Origin: Brachypterus glaber
Taxonomy: Eukaryota > Arthropoda > Insecta > Coleoptera > Kateretidae
DNA: 64,000 nucleotides
Assembly (NCBI GenBank): GCA_958510825.1
Contig: OY294046.1
Coordinates: 11,386,847-11,450,846 of the forward strand
Direction of reading: 5' to 3'
In this document: in pieces, positions 10,015 through 20,516 of the stretch
How positions within the stretch are numbered: the first letter of the stretch is position 1
Layout of the letters: each line of letters starts with the position of its first letter
Notes under the pieces: model-generated
What the model was told of the DNA's origin: nothing
The model's input: the letters and a program-made list of their open reading frames with translations, nothing else
Database searches by the model: none
Translations under genes and position numbers: made by a program

Positions 10015-10212
10015 AAGATATCAAATGAAATACAGGATGAAAGTTTACTTAATTATTTGAGAGAATACTATTTAGAAGAAGCGGTGAATGTTATAAACAA
10101 TACAAATTTTCCTGGGTCAAAAAACAACGCCCGTCGCCGCATCGATAGTTCCAAGATTAAAAAAGCGAAAAAAAAACCTCAGGAAAAACCTTCTTTAAAA
10201 CGAAAATCATAA
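10015..10212 (+). other. Open stretch with protein-like composition; possible terminal exon or gene relic
   Basis: A frame open from after a TAA at 10012 to a TAA at 10210-10212, without an ATG. From 10036 it encodes about 58 residues beginning DESLLNYLREYYLEEAVNV and ending in a basic tail (KIKKAKKKPQEK...LKRKS). The mix of acidic/hydrophobic helix followed by a lysine-rich, nuclear-localisation-like end is unlike the low-complexity chance frames around it. A CAG just before GAT (10033-10035) could be a splice acceptor. I do not recognise the family. It may be the last exon of a gene, a processed pseudogene or a transposase tail. Confidence 0.3.
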
Positions 10213-10879
10213 TTTTCATAAATTATATGTTTGGTTAGAGTTTAAATTTTTATTTTTTCATAAGATTTACTAAATATTGTGTTTTAATTTCTGATTTGAT
10301 TAAATATTCTAAATGTTTTTTCAGTTTATTATTTATTATTATTATTTTTTTAATATTCGACATTATTCGCATGCATTTTCTGTAATAAACTTTGAAAAAA
10401 ATGACAATTAATTGTCAAATTAATCTAACCTATTTCTGAAAATCTTACTTAAACTATAAAATAATTAGTAAAATTGACATTTTAGCATATTTAAATCTTG
10501 CGTTTTTTGTGGGTCCAACTGTACCATACTGGTAACATACCAACTCTTAGCAGCATAGAGTTTATAGTTAATTTTAAGCGAGTTTTTAAAAAGCAAGATA
10601 TATATTTGACAGGACCCATCTTTTTACTAAAAGTGACGCTTTTAGATTCTAAAAGCGTCACTTTTTATTCATGTTTTGCGGGCGAAAAGTTGGACTGGCC
10701 AAAAAGTTTTTTTTTAACAAGATACTTTATCTTTTGTAATTTTTATAAAGAAATATGACCTTTTGGTCACTTTTGGTCTTGTACTATATGTTCTTTTTGA
10801 CCAGATACAAGTATTATAATCATTTCATATAAATAAAAATTTCTTCTATAACATAACCTCAAAACTTATGGTTAACCGG
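10213..10879. other. AT-rich sequence with one perfect hairpin
   Basis: Mostly AT-rich and unassigned. It holds an 18-bp perfect inverted repeat with a one-base spacer at 10629-10665 (arms AAAAGTGACGCTTTTAGA). The plus-strand frame at 10498-10758 starts at TTG, spans the hairpin and shows no recognisable domain. Confidence 0.4.
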
Positions 10880-10883
10880 TTAA

Positions 10884-11027
10884 GGCCTATTCAGAAGCTT
10901 GCATAAGAACATAAACATAAGAATGCGATACCGTGATTGGCTTACAAGATACATGGCGGCACCTCAAGCCAATCACGGCATCGCATTCTTATGTATTACG
11001 TTCTTATGCGAGACTGTGGATATGCCC
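10884..11027. mobile_element. 144-bp hairpin MITE flanked by TTAA (copy 1)
   Basis: Flanked by TTAA (10880-10883 and 11028-11031), the target used by piggyBac-type transposases. Ends GGCCTATTCAGAAGCTTGC and GCGAGACTGTGGATATGCCC are inverted with mismatches; the inner hairpin is strong (CATAAGAATGCGATACCGTG against CACGGCATCGCATTCTTATG). A second copy is at 25425-25571. Confidence 0.85.
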
Positions 11028-11031
11028 TTAA

Positions 11032-11299
11032 TGATACACTAAAATAAATCACAAACACAAAATTCAAATTGTAAAATCAACTTCAATATTTATAATATTT
11101 ATAGAACGGTTTCTGAAGTATTAATATTTTCATAACAAATACATTTTAACACAAATTAATCAAAACACTAAGCTAATTTTAAAATGAAACCGCCCGCAAA
11201 AGAAACGATTCAATTGTTTTTTTTTTAGCCATTTGATTGGATAGCAATTTGTCAAGGATAACTAGAGAGGTTATAAGACTTCATTATTTGAAAATTTTC
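11032..11299. other. No recognised feature
   Basis: AT-rich unassigned sequence between the MITE and the next dispersed repeat. Confidence 0.35.
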
Positions 11300-11560
11300 A
11301 AAATTTCAATTTTTTTTTGCGTATTTATGGGTTTTATGATGTTTTATGTCAGTATAAATCAATTTCAAGCAAAAAAAAATTGTCGCTCAGTCGATCGGTC
11401 TGTCTGGGAAATCTTGTGGGCACGATAACTTAAGAACGCTTTAAGCTAGAGACTTGAAATTTGGCATACAGGTATTTTACCAAAATTTCTCGCTCGGAAT
11501 TGTTTTTGGTGAACATTGGGGTGCGGCAAAAAGTCCAAATGGGGGGAAATACATATTTTT
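11300..11560 (+). repeat. Dispersed repeat with TTAAGAACGCTTTAAGCTAG core (copy 2)
   Basis: The order AGTATAAATCAATTTCAAGC, GTCGATCGGTCTGTCTGGG, TTGTGGGCACGATAACTTAAG, GACTTGAAATTTGGCATAC matches the minus strand of 46025-46230 in its first half and of 271-425 in its second half. The two open frames here (11237-11428, 11461-11643) are not credible genes. Confidence 0.6.
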
Positions 11561-11579
11561 TACAAAAATTTAAAAATTG

Positions 11580-11885
11580 CTATATAGGGGTTTTTGAGGT
11601 TGCTGGAATTGAATCTGGGGGTTTTTGGAGTCGACGAATATGAATCTGATAATAAAATTTTTCTAATTTCACCCCCTGAGGGGTGGGAGGTAGTTTTTGT
11701 GAAAATTGGTAGATTGGGGTTTTTAAGGTTTCTGAAAGAGAATCTGATAATAAAACAGTTCTAACTCCACCCCCTAAGAGGCGGGGGGTAGTTTTCGTGA
11801 AAACTGGAATATTTTTAAGTTTGCTAAAAGTAAATCTAATAATAAAAATCCATTTTACGCGCGGAGGTGTAAAATGGAAAAGCTC
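11580..11885. repeat. Degenerate tandem repeat of about 105 bp, three units
   Basis: The unit GGGTTTTTGAGGTT...AATCTGATAATAAAA...CACCCCCTNAGGGGTGGG...GTAGTTTTTGTGAAAA occurs at about 11585, 11717 and 11812 (last unit diverged). Each unit holds a small CACCCCCT/AGGGGTG palindrome. The 109-residue minus-strand frame (11580-11909) is repetitive for this reason and is rejected as a gene. Confidence 0.7.
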
Positions 11886-13339
11886 TTTTACTGGGCAGTG
11901 TATTTTCATACCAAAATTTCTTTAAATTATGGCATTTCTATCCTGCCTAGTAGAAACGCAGTATGTCAAGATAACAATACAGTCGATTTTTACATAAGCG
12001 ATTACAGAAATATCGTATCGAATGTATTATAGATAGATAGATTTGGTCTAAACTACAACTGTTTTAAAAAAACTTCAATTTTGTAGTGATTATTTGTTTG
12101 TTTTTTTATGTAATAATTTTCTTTATTCACTACAATACAAACTAAAATTAGTTTTGCCTATAAATTTTAATAACCCCATAATCTATTGACATTTCACGTG
12201 AAAGATTGCGTATTATGCATTATTTTCAATGCACTTTGCTGTCCCCAGCACATGCACATATACGTACGATAAAAATTTATGACTAAACGCAAAAACATTT
12301 ATCGTTTAACAAATCGTTAGATTAGCCACCAACACACAGCTGCCCATTTCGATATTTATTGCAAAATTAATTAGTAAGCGTGTCACATCGTTAGTTTACA
12401 ACATGGTTTTTACCCATATTTTAAATATACATAAAACAATAAGATAAATAAAAATATTAATAAATTGGTATTATGGGATTATAATATGTCAGCACGATAA
12501 AAAATTCATGTAAAATGATGTAAAAATACCTCAGTTTACCAAGTAATTTTAATATATGTTTAATTCATAAATTTTTGTACCTAAATGTGTGTAAATAAAG
12601 AAGGATAACGTTTTAATTGTGAGTTTTGGGCTAAATGAGAATGATATGTTTTTGTTTAAAAAAAGAAATGGTGAAAAACTGTTTACTAAGTTTATTTGTT
12701 AATTTTGATCAAAATAATTATTCGTTAACAATTTTTGTGTTATCGTAAACGTGACAACAATGCTAAAGTGCAATATCTTATTTTAAAAAAAGTGACCTTT
12801 TTTTTTATCTGAACATCAACATAACATTTGGAATGTATAATAAGAACAGTACAATATTAATTAAACGTATTTATTTAACACTACAGCGTAAAAGTCTCTT
12901 AAAACTTTTTTATGAAAATAAAGGTATTTAACACGTTGAAAGCAATATTAAATTACTAGTCTGGGGTCACACTGTCCCATGAGATTACAGGCTTTAGGTT
13001 ACTATAACATAACGTTGAAACTGCTCGATTGCTGTATATAATAATATTATATTATAATATATTATTGTTACAGTAAGTTATAGTGCAACGCTAAAATGTA
13101 AAAGTTTTCAATCGTTTTACGTTTCCGATTTTTTTTTCAATCCTGATAAAAAAAACAACAATTTCACTTTCAACACTGCTAATTTGTTTGCAAATTATTA
13201 TATTAAACATATGCTAAAAATGTAGAAAAGTTAATTTGTTCAGCATCGGACTGGCTATGCATTTTATGCGGAAAATGACGATATCCCAGAAACTAAGATT
13301 TCAAAGATTGGTATATTTTATGATTTTATATTTATTTTT
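11886..13339. other. 1.45 kb without recognised feature
   Basis: Very AT-rich, many stop codons in all frames, no inverted ends. Only small local symmetry (for example ATAATATTATATTATAATATATTATT near 13040, a simple AT palindrome). I see nothing to annotate. Confidence 0.4.
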
Positions 13340-13450
13340 ATTTTTATACACTGTAAAAGGTGATATTTAAAGCAGTTATCCTTGTGAGGAAATACTGAAT
13401 TATACTATCTCATATAAGCAAATTTACAAAAACCTGTAATAATACTTAAT
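13340..13450. repeat. Dispersed CTGTAAA repeat (copy 2)
   Basis: ACACTGTAAAAGGTGATATTTAAA...AGTTATCCTTGTGAGGAAATAC...CTATCTCATATAAGCAAATT (shown in parts) matches 56421-56525 with few changes. Confidence 0.7.
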
Positions 13451-13530
13451 TTAATATGTATGATATATTATCTAATTAAAAAAAATTGATATAAATATGT
13501 GTCTAAAAATCGAAGGGCGATTATAATACA

Positions 13531-13935
13531 CAGCCACACAAAAAAAATAATATCCAGAGACTAGACCCATGCATTTTTATATTTTTGGGGTCGCTGAAAC
13601 CGAATCTGATTGCTCCATCAGATCCCAATTTTTTTCTACACATTAAAACATATGAATTTAAGGAATTTTCTCACCCTTTTTTAAGTGTAGAAAACAATTG
13701 TGACTTGCTGGAGCAATTCTGAGGTCAGATTCGGTTTCAGCGACCCCGAAAATATAAAAATGCGTTGTTCTAGTCCCTGGCACTTAATTTTTGTTGTTGG
13801 CTATGCACAGCCACCAAAAAAAAATTTATGTGCCAAAGACTAGACCAACTCATTTTTATATTTTTGAGGTCGCTGAAATCGAATCTGAGATCAGAATTGC
13901 TCCATCAGGTCACAATTTTTATCGTGACGGGTACG
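13531..13935. mobile_element. Palindromic element with GGTCGCTGAAACCGAATCTG arms plus a third partial arm
   Basis: Arm 13531-13607 (CACAGCCACACAAAA...GAGACTAGACCC...GGTCGCTGAAACCGAATCTG) is mirrored at 13727-13803. A further direct copy of the first arm follows at 13807-13920. The GTCGCTGAAACCGAATCTG core also occurs at 21241-21260. It looks like one hairpin element with an adjoining truncated copy. Confidence 0.65.
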
Positions 13936-14046
13936 CTGGGCTCATGTTTTAAAACGTTTTAGTGCACCAAAAATAAATTCAGAAATAGTCTCTATGTACA
14001 AAGCATTGTGCGTCAGGATGTAAATTATATCCTAAAAACAAAAAGG

Positions 14047-14475
14047 TACACGGAAAGAAATTAGTGGGCTCTGCGCTATACATTATAAGATATTTGGTAA
14101 CAGTGGCAAATTATAGTGATTTAAGCTATAGATTATAAGGGACACAATAACTAATAATGTTAAAAAAAAATTGGAAACGATTATATATATTACAGACATG
14201 ATTATATTTATTACAGGCACTATTATAAATTTACAGAAATTTTATTATATTATAAAAATTATTAGCACGGACAATAATTAAATCTATTTAAGCTATAAAT
14301 GCCATACTATTTGTTATATTTTATTATTCACTAAACAATTAAAGTATTTCATATAAATTTTTACACTGACTGCCATAATTGTAAGAGAAAGCCTTGTATT
14401 TATATAATAAGCGATTATAATTTGCTTGGTATGTGAGTTATAGCGCTCCTAGCTATAATTTTTTTTTTCCGTGTA
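14047..14475. mobile_element. 429-bp non-autonomous DNA transposon, CACGGAAAGAAATTA ends (copy 1)
   Basis: Begins TACACGGAAAGAAATTAG and ends AATTTTTTTTTTCCGTGTA, i.e. inverted CACGGAAA ends between TA dinucleotides. 30062-30490 is a second copy in the same orientation with only about seven base differences over the whole length, so both are young. AT-rich, non-coding. The TA duplication suggests Tc1/mariner-type mobilisation. Confidence 0.85.
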
Positions 14476-14933
14476 GGGCTCTCTCTTACCGACTACACGT
14501 TATAGGTGACACGCTCTTACTTGACCGACTGTACTTCCAGTACTTCAGAAGTACTTTAACAAAAATATACACCTACGTTCGGAGTGAATCGCCCCTCGCT
14601 AAAAATGCTTATTTCCGGGGATATTTGCCATGGCTAGCCAGTCCGACCCTGAATTTGTTCCTATCTGTGAATCGTAATTATATTTTGCAATTAAGAGTAT
14701 ATTCTTAACTGCAAATTGTTTAATTACAAGAAAATATTTTCTAATAGTCATATCAATAACATTAACGAAGTACTTTGTTTTAAACTTCAAATTAAAGTTT
14801 TAAAAAGTTTCAATAATTTCTCCATCTGCATGTAAATAATGCTTGCGAAAATATAAAATGAGCAAACTCTTATTAACTAAATGTGTCCAGGATTGGTTTA
14901 CGCAATAATTAACACAAACTAAGAATTTAAAAA
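14476..14933. other. No recognised feature
   Basis: Short frames at 14433-14708 and 14599-14790 overlap each other on opposite strands and show no recognisable domain; the first runs out of the transposon end. No repeat match. Confidence 0.35.
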
Positions 14934-14941
14934 TGAAATGT

Positions 14942-15154
14942 TTATGTTTGTTTTTTAACCTCGTACTATTCTACTTCATTAAACATCCCCTAAGTCCAGG
15001 ACTTGTGTGGGCTAGTAGTAGAGGGAACCATTGGCTTTAATTGACTTTCGAACCAATATATTTAGGCAATCGGCGCCAGTGAGGTTTGAACTCACGATCA
15101 TTGTGTCAGTGTCAATGCTATATCGATGCCTTAGACCGCTGAACTAATTCTCCC
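14942..15154 (-). mobile_element. tRNA-derived SINE, family S (copy 1, minus strand), 8-bp flanking repeat
   Basis: On the minus strand: box A TAGTTCAGCGGTCTAAGG (fwd 15129-15146), box B GAGTTCAAACCTC (fwd 15081-15093), then CACTGGCGCCGATTGCC, TTGGTTCGAAAGTCAATTAA, CTCTACTACTAGCCCACACA, CCTGGACTTAGGGGATG and a 3' end GTACGAGGTTAAAAAAC. TGAAATGT flanks it at 14934-14941 and 15155-15162. Other copies are at 30737-30993 and 31351-31612. Confidence 0.87.
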
Positions 15155-15189
15155 TGAAATGTGACAAATTAATCTGACATTTCATTGGT

Positions 15190-16599
15190 CGTCAAATTTT
15201 TAGTTAGTTTAGTCTTATTTATTGGGTAAACTAATTAGTTTAACCTTCTGCCTGTAACGCTAGGTTTTAGGATTTAGAACTTTTGAAAAATAAAAGTTAG
15301 ATCGACATGAACAAAGTCGTAGTTATGGAAGGAACGCTCTCCCAACCACATAAAAAAATTGGAAAATTAAGGGAAAATTGTTGTTGAAAAGTTGTTATTT
15401 TTTGGTAAATTGGTAAATATAGCTTTTTTCTGGACTTCCGGGTGCATCCCTTTCTCTATAATAAATATAGTTGGTAATACTGTAATGTAAAGATGGCAAA
15501 AACTGAGTTGATGCGTTTTTTAGTCGTCAAATTTTTAGTTAGTTTAGTCTTATTTATTGGATTAACTAATTAGTTTAACCTTCTGCTTGTAACGCTAGGT
15601 TTTTAGGATTTGGAACTTTTTAAAAATAAAAGTTAGATCGACATAAACAAAGTCGTAGTTTTGGAAGGGACGCTCTACCAACCACATATAACAGTTGGAA
15701 AATTAAGGGAAAATTGTTGTTGAACATTTGTTATTTTTTGGTAAATTTGAAAATATAGCTTTTTTCTGGACATCCGGATATAGCCCTTTCTCTGTAATAA
15801 ATATAGTTGGTAATACTGCAATGTAAAGTTGGCCAAAACTGAGTGATGAGTTTTTTTAGGCATCAAATTTTTAGTTAGTTTAGTCTTATTTATTGGATAA
15901 ACTAATAAGTTTAACCTTCTGCTTGTAACGCTAGTAGTAAACAGACATAAACAAAGTCGTAGTTATGGAAGGAACGCTCTCCCAACCACATAAAAACATT
16001 GGAAAATTAAGGGAAAATTGTTGTTGAAAATTTGTTATTTTTTGGTAAATTTGGAAATATAGCTTTTTTTCTGGACATCCGGATGCATCCCTTTCTTTGT
16101 AATAAATATAATTGGTAATACTGCAATGTAAAGTTGGCAAAAACTGAGTGATGCGTTTTTTTAGTCGTCAAATTTTTAGTTAGTTTAGTCTTATTTATTG
16201 GATAAACTAATTAGTTTAACCTTCTCCCTGTAACGCTAGGTTTTTAGGATTTAGAACTTTTGAAAAATAAAAGTTAGATCGACATAAACAAAGTAGTAGT
16301 TATGGAAGGGACGCTCTCCCAACCACATAAACAGTTGGAAAATTAAGGGAAAATTGTTGTTGAAAATTTGTTATTTTTTGGTAAATTGGGAAATATAGCT
16401 TTTTTCTGGTCATCCGGATGCATTCCTTTCTCTGTAATAAATATAGTTGGTAATACTGTAATGTAAAGTTGGCAAAAATTGAGTTGATGCGTTTTTTTAA
16501 TCGTCAAATTTTTAGTTAGTTTAGTCTTATTTATTGGATAAAATAATTAGTTTAACCTTCTGCCTGTAACGCTACGTTTTTAGTATTTAGAATGTGCCA
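15190..16599. repeat. Satellite array, unit about 336 bp, a little over four copies
   Basis: The start word CGTCAAATTTTTAGTTAG recurs at 15190, 15525, 15861 (CATCAAAT), 16166 and 16502, giving spacings of 335, 336, 305 and 336. The third unit lacks about 31 bases after AACGCTAG. Units share GTCGTAGTTATGGAAGG, AACGCTCTCCCAACCACAT and AGGGAAAATTGTTGTTGAAA. Similar minus-strand frames in two units (15675-15866, 15931-16140) follow from the repetition and are broken in the others, so I do not call a gene. Confidence 0.93.
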
Positions 16600-16775
16600 A
16601 TAATAAAATTACAAAAAAGTTACACAGAAAAAAGTTTGGGGCAAAAAAGCTAGGGTCGTAACTTTTAAACCATCAATAATTGGATAATAACGTATATGGT
16701 TATTTTGATTGGAAATGACCTTCTCCACCACCCCCTTTTGTTTGATCGTCGATTTACCGGACACCCTGTACAGTT
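16600..16775. mobile_element. Family A-related terminal fragment
   Basis: AATAATAAAATTACAAAAAAG and TTACACAGAAAAAAGTTTGG match the family A arm; the segment ends GGACACCCTGTACAG, a terminus of the same CAGGGTGT style but different from the usual one. Middle part diverged. Confidence 0.5.
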
Positions 16776-16888
16776 GGGGAATTATTGTAAGCGAATAACT
16801 GTAAGGGTTAAAGAATTACGTAAATTAGAAAAATAAGAGGAATTAAAGGGAAATTATATTTGGGATACACTGTCCAAACTCCATTTTG

Positions 16889-17694
16889 TCTGATATATTA
16901 TTTTCGATGTACTTTTTGATGCTGAACACGAATTTGGCCTCCATTTGACAGGTTTGGTTCGTGATTCTGAGATCAATCCTACTGCTTTTTTGAAAAAAAA
17001 GTTAAATATCATTGTTTTCGGCCCTAAAAATTTTTTTTCCAAACATTATACAACTAAAGATGCAAAAAGTTAAATATCGTTGTTTTCGGCCCTAATTTTT
17101 TTTTTCACAAACATTATACAGATGCAGTTTTTTACGCAGATTTTAAAAATATTTTGTTTTTTTAGATATCTTTAACAGTTTTCAAGAAAAGTTCAAAAAA
17201 CTTAAAAAAGGTTTGGGTAATATTTGAAAAGGAAGTTAGGGGTGGTTTTTTTTTAAATTGTTTATTGATCATGTTTTTATTATTGCTCTCATTACTTTTT
17301 AAAGAAGCATAAGAAAAGCATGTTTTTCGAAACAAGGGTGTGGTTTTTCCCTTATATCTCAGGACAGAAATTTTCAATCTCATATCCGTTTCACATAATT
17401 AATGAGTATTAAAAAATAAACAAATTAAGCTATTAAAAAAATTAAAATCTTTAGCAATAACTTTTTTAAAGTTTTTTGAACTTTTCTCGAAAACCGTTAA
17501 AGATATCTAAAAAAAACAAAATCTGCGTAAAAAACTGCATCTTATAGATGTATAATGTTTATGGAAAAAAATGTTTAGGGCCGAAAACAACGATATTTAA
17601 CTTTTTTTTCATAAAAGCAATTCCGAACAAAACTTAACAAATGGAGGTCAAATTGGTGTTCAGCATCAAAAAGTACATCGAAAATGATAAATAA
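16889..17694. mobile_element. Palindromic element, about 800 bp, centre near 17290
   Basis: TTATTTTCGATGTACTTTTT and GATGCTGAACACGAATTTGG (left) are mirrored by CAAATTGGTGTTCAGCATC and AAAAAGTACATCGAAAATGA (right). Inner mirrors include GCAGTTTTTTACGCAGATTT/AAATCTGCGTAAAAAACTGC. The left arm carries an internal duplication of AAAGTTAAATATCNTTGTTT (16999 and 17066). Termini beyond the arms are not visible. A (AAAT)n run at 17690-17707 abuts the next MITE. Confidence 0.75.
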
Positions 17695-17707
17695 ATAAAT
17701 AAATAAA

Positions 17708-18427
17708 TACATAGAAAAAACGGATTCCTTGAACCAAGGATACGTGTCTTTGGATAACATGATGACAACAGTAAGTAGCAGAAACTTCAACTATATTATC
17801 CCTAGACATAGATTAACTATTTTTGAAAAAGGAAGCTTTTATTCTGCAATATCTATGTTCAATAAACTTCCTGATAATATTAAGTCAACTCGAAACTTTA
17901 CCACCTTTAAAAGAAAACTTTTTCAGCTTTTGGTTGAATTAGAACCGTATCAGTTAAGTGATTACACGGGATAAACTAGTATTTTTAGAGTATTTTCACT
18001 ATTTTAATGTAATTTAAATTATTCTGTTTATTTATTTTTTTAAATTATTTATTTTACTTGTATTCTACTTGTATTTTACTTGTGCTTGCTCTTTACTTGT
18101 GTAGGTACTTTATATTTTCTTTATGACAAATGTTCATGTTCAAAATGTGTATTTCCTGTGAATATTTCATTTTAATTTATGAATAAAGTTTATTATTATT
18201 ATGATATGTTCAAAGCCATATTCTCTTGTTTCAAGGCTGGCATTTTCTTGAACCAAAGTCAATGTCCTTGAATAAAGACCGCGGATTTTTATTCCAAAAC
18301 TCGTGCTCTTCATTCAAGGACATTGACTTTGGTTCAAGAAAATGCCAGCCTTGAAACAAGAGAATATGGCTTTGAACATATACAAAGACACGTGTCCTTG
18401 GTTCAAGGAACCCGTTTTTTCTATGTA
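17708..18427. mobile_element. Hairpin MITE with CATAGAAAAAACGG ends (copy 1), split by a LINE
   Basis: Ends TACATAGAAAAAACGGATTC and CCGTTTTTTCTATGTA are inverted; the arms (TTCTTGAACCAAAGTCAATG; CTTGTTTCAAGGCTGGCATT) mirror each other over about 125 bp. The copy at 27668-27937 is 270 bp long and uninterrupted; here a LINE fragment sits in the left arm. TA flanks suggest Tc1/mariner-type mobilisation. Confidence 0.88.
17757..18202 (+). pseudogene. 5'-truncated LINE: reverse transcriptase C-terminus and 3'UTR, 4-bp target duplication
   Basis: The coding part (17757-17971) ends at TAA and encodes about 71 residues that resemble the C-terminal region of pol proteins of CR1/Jockey-group non-LTR retrotransposons: IIPRHRLTIFEKGSFY, then FNKLPDNIK, then TTFKRKLFQLL. 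RT catalytic motifs are upstream and absent. A 3'UTR of 230 bases ends AATAAAGTTTATTATTATTA. GATA flanks the insert (17753-17756, 18203-18206), and the uninterrupted MITE at 27668-27937 reads GTCTTTGGATATGTTC across the site, confirming both junctions. The first codons of the longer open frame belong to the host MITE. Confidence 0.88.
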
Positions 18428-18724
18428 CGTATTAGTTGAAGAATTGGAACTAAAGAATTAGAAAAAATTTGCCTAATCTGGTTTATTTAATTTGTACTTT
18501 GGCCGGAAGTACATATCAATAGCATTGCATTGTTTATCATTGCGTTGTCCTAGATTAAACACTAATTATACATAAACGTAAAACGAACAAAAAGCGCAAA
18601 AACAAAAACAATAAAATAGATATAATATAAATGGAAAGTGATATTTGACGTACAACATCATTAAAATACGGTAACTAACCGTGATCTCGTCAATGTTGCA
18701 GAATTATAATTACAGAATCGGATT
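18428..18724. other. No recognised feature
   Basis: AT-rich unassigned sequence. Confidence 0.3.
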
Positions 18725-18990
18725 AAGCCGTGAAGATATGTAATGCTATGCATTCTATTATATACTACTCACAGTAAATTGTATATTTTCCCTAATACTT
18801 AAAAAAAGTTTATTTCAAAAAAATAAAATTGAAAAAGAAATCAAAAAAAAAAACAAAAAAGATATTTTTTTTTTAATAAGATATTTTTGCGAAAAACGAA
18901 ATTTAAAAAAAAAACAAAATTTTAAAATGATGGTTTTTTCATTTTTTAAGAAAGTTTAACCCCCATAACTATAACTCCTTATATTGTCAA
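18725..18990 (+). repeat. Dispersed repeat AAGCCGTGAAGATATG / CCCCCATAACT (partial copy)
   Basis: AAGCCGTGAAGATATGTAATG at its start (20 bases shown as AAGCCGTGAAGATATG) matches 36541 onward; TTTTGCGAAAAACGAAATTT and TTTAACCCCCATAACT match 32470-32575 and 47465-47590. It is an incomplete member of the repeat group with GGACGGACAGACGG. Confidence 0.5.
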
Positions 18991-20418
18991 AGTCAAATCA
19001 TTTTTAAATTTTATATTTTTATTATATATATTTTATGGTAATTTAAAGTAAATAATATCTGGATTTCAATCACACTGTGAACAAGTGCTCGTTATGGTCA
19101 GTACTCCGCGAATTTCCAGTACTCGCATAGGCGCCGCGTCGACTCTAGCGTTGACGCGAGGTTTTAAATATTTACATTTTTATTTCTTTTAATCTTGATT
19201 TTTTTTAATGATTCCATTTAAACGAGTAAGGTGGGAAAAAAGTTATCGAGAAATAAAAATTTAAAACTTTCGTATTCTTAAAAGATAAAAATCGAATGAC
19301 GATTTTTTCTTTGAAAAGCACCGATATATTGTTGTGTGTAACAAATTAGTCATCAAATGTTTCAATTTAGTTACCATTATAAAAATTTCCCCATAATTCG
19401 GTAATGGAATGTCTATTAGATTTAAAGCACTTCAATTTTTTTTTGTAACTTAACAGTCTAATATGGTCATATGCGTAACTAGGGGGGGACTTAGCCCCCC
19501 AAAATTTTGTTAAGCCCCCCAAATCAAACTATAAAAGTAAAATTACGTATATATTTTTTACATATATGGTTTATATTTTACCTGTAAAAAGGTACCAGAA
19601 CGACTTTAAACTGAATAAATAAGTAAATAGATAAATATATTCACGGCTTGTTTAAATTTAATATATATTGTATATAATAATAATAATAATATTGTTATTA
19701 TACAAGACGTCTTGCAGAGATATAATTGCACAATTAATAGCTAATCTGTAAATGTGGCCGTGCATTTAATTACTTTTATTGCATCTAATGAAATTAATGA
19801 GCTGGTAATTTCGTACTATCATGAAATAAGGAAACTGCTTTACTGATTTTATTATGCTGCAAAAACTTTAAATCTCATTTTCTCAAAATATTTTGTTGTT
19901 GCTTGGTTCCTTTGTACATATCTACGTCCAATTATCTGTACAACTGCCGAAATTTTAGAACATAGTTTGATTTAGTTTGAGGCAAGAATTAATTTTTAAA
20001 GTAAGGTTATACATATTTATTTATTTGTCAAATCAAAGCATGTCAAAACAAAAACACAGTATTTGCTTTGATTTTTTTTCTAAAAATTAAAATTAGTAGA
20101 ATAAAATTTATCGGAAAAACAAAACAATTTAATTTTTGTAATTTACATAAGTTTTCTAATTATAAAGCACTATAAGAATAATTTAAATACTTACAATACA
20201 AAAAACTAACAAAAAATCCAGTACTTACTGTACTTTACCACACAGACGGTTTTTGTCAAAAGCTTAACCCAACTTTTAAAATCTCTTGTCAAAATGCTAT
20301 GATGTAAAATATACGATTTTAATGCCCCCTTGATAAAACCTATTAATGCTTTTTAAAATAATTAGGCAGACAAAACATTTTGCTCTTGTTAGCGCCTTCG
20401 CCAAAAGTGTAATGGAAT
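18991..20418. other. 1.4 kb without recognised gene
   Basis: AT-rich unassigned sequence. Two small features: a GC-rich patch at 19126-19162 (CATAGGCGCCGCGTCGAC and TAGCGTTGACGCGAG) and a G/C-run mirror at 19480-19520 (CTAGGGGGGGACTTAGCCCC, then TTAAGCCCCCC). No credible open frame. Confidence 0.35.
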
Positions 20419-20516
20419 GTATGGAATAGACAATATTCCGCGCGAGCGGAAAGTTTGTCATACGAGCCGGCAGGCGAGTATGACGGTCCCGCGAGCGCGG
20501 TATGACTATTCCATAC
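20419..20516. mobile_element. 98-bp GC-rich hairpin MITE
   Basis: GTATGGAATAG at the left mirrors CTATTCCATAC at the right; inside, CCGCGCGAGCGG...TTTGTCATACGAGCC mirrors GAGTATGACGG...CGCGAGCGCGG. Much more GC-rich than its surroundings. Overlapping open frames on both strands (20343-20549, 20417-20641) are shadows of the hairpin. Confidence 0.65.

Noticed and set aside
11580..11909. 109-codon minus-strand frame
   Set aside because: It covers a degenerate 105-bp tandem repeat, and the peptide repeats itself for that reason; no domain is visible.
15675..16140. Two similar minus-strand frames
   Set aside because: They fall in the same place of successive satellite units; the other units do not keep the frame open.
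15190..16599. CRISPR array
   Set aside because: Repeat units are about 336 bp and contiguous with no unique spacers, and the genome is eukaryotic.
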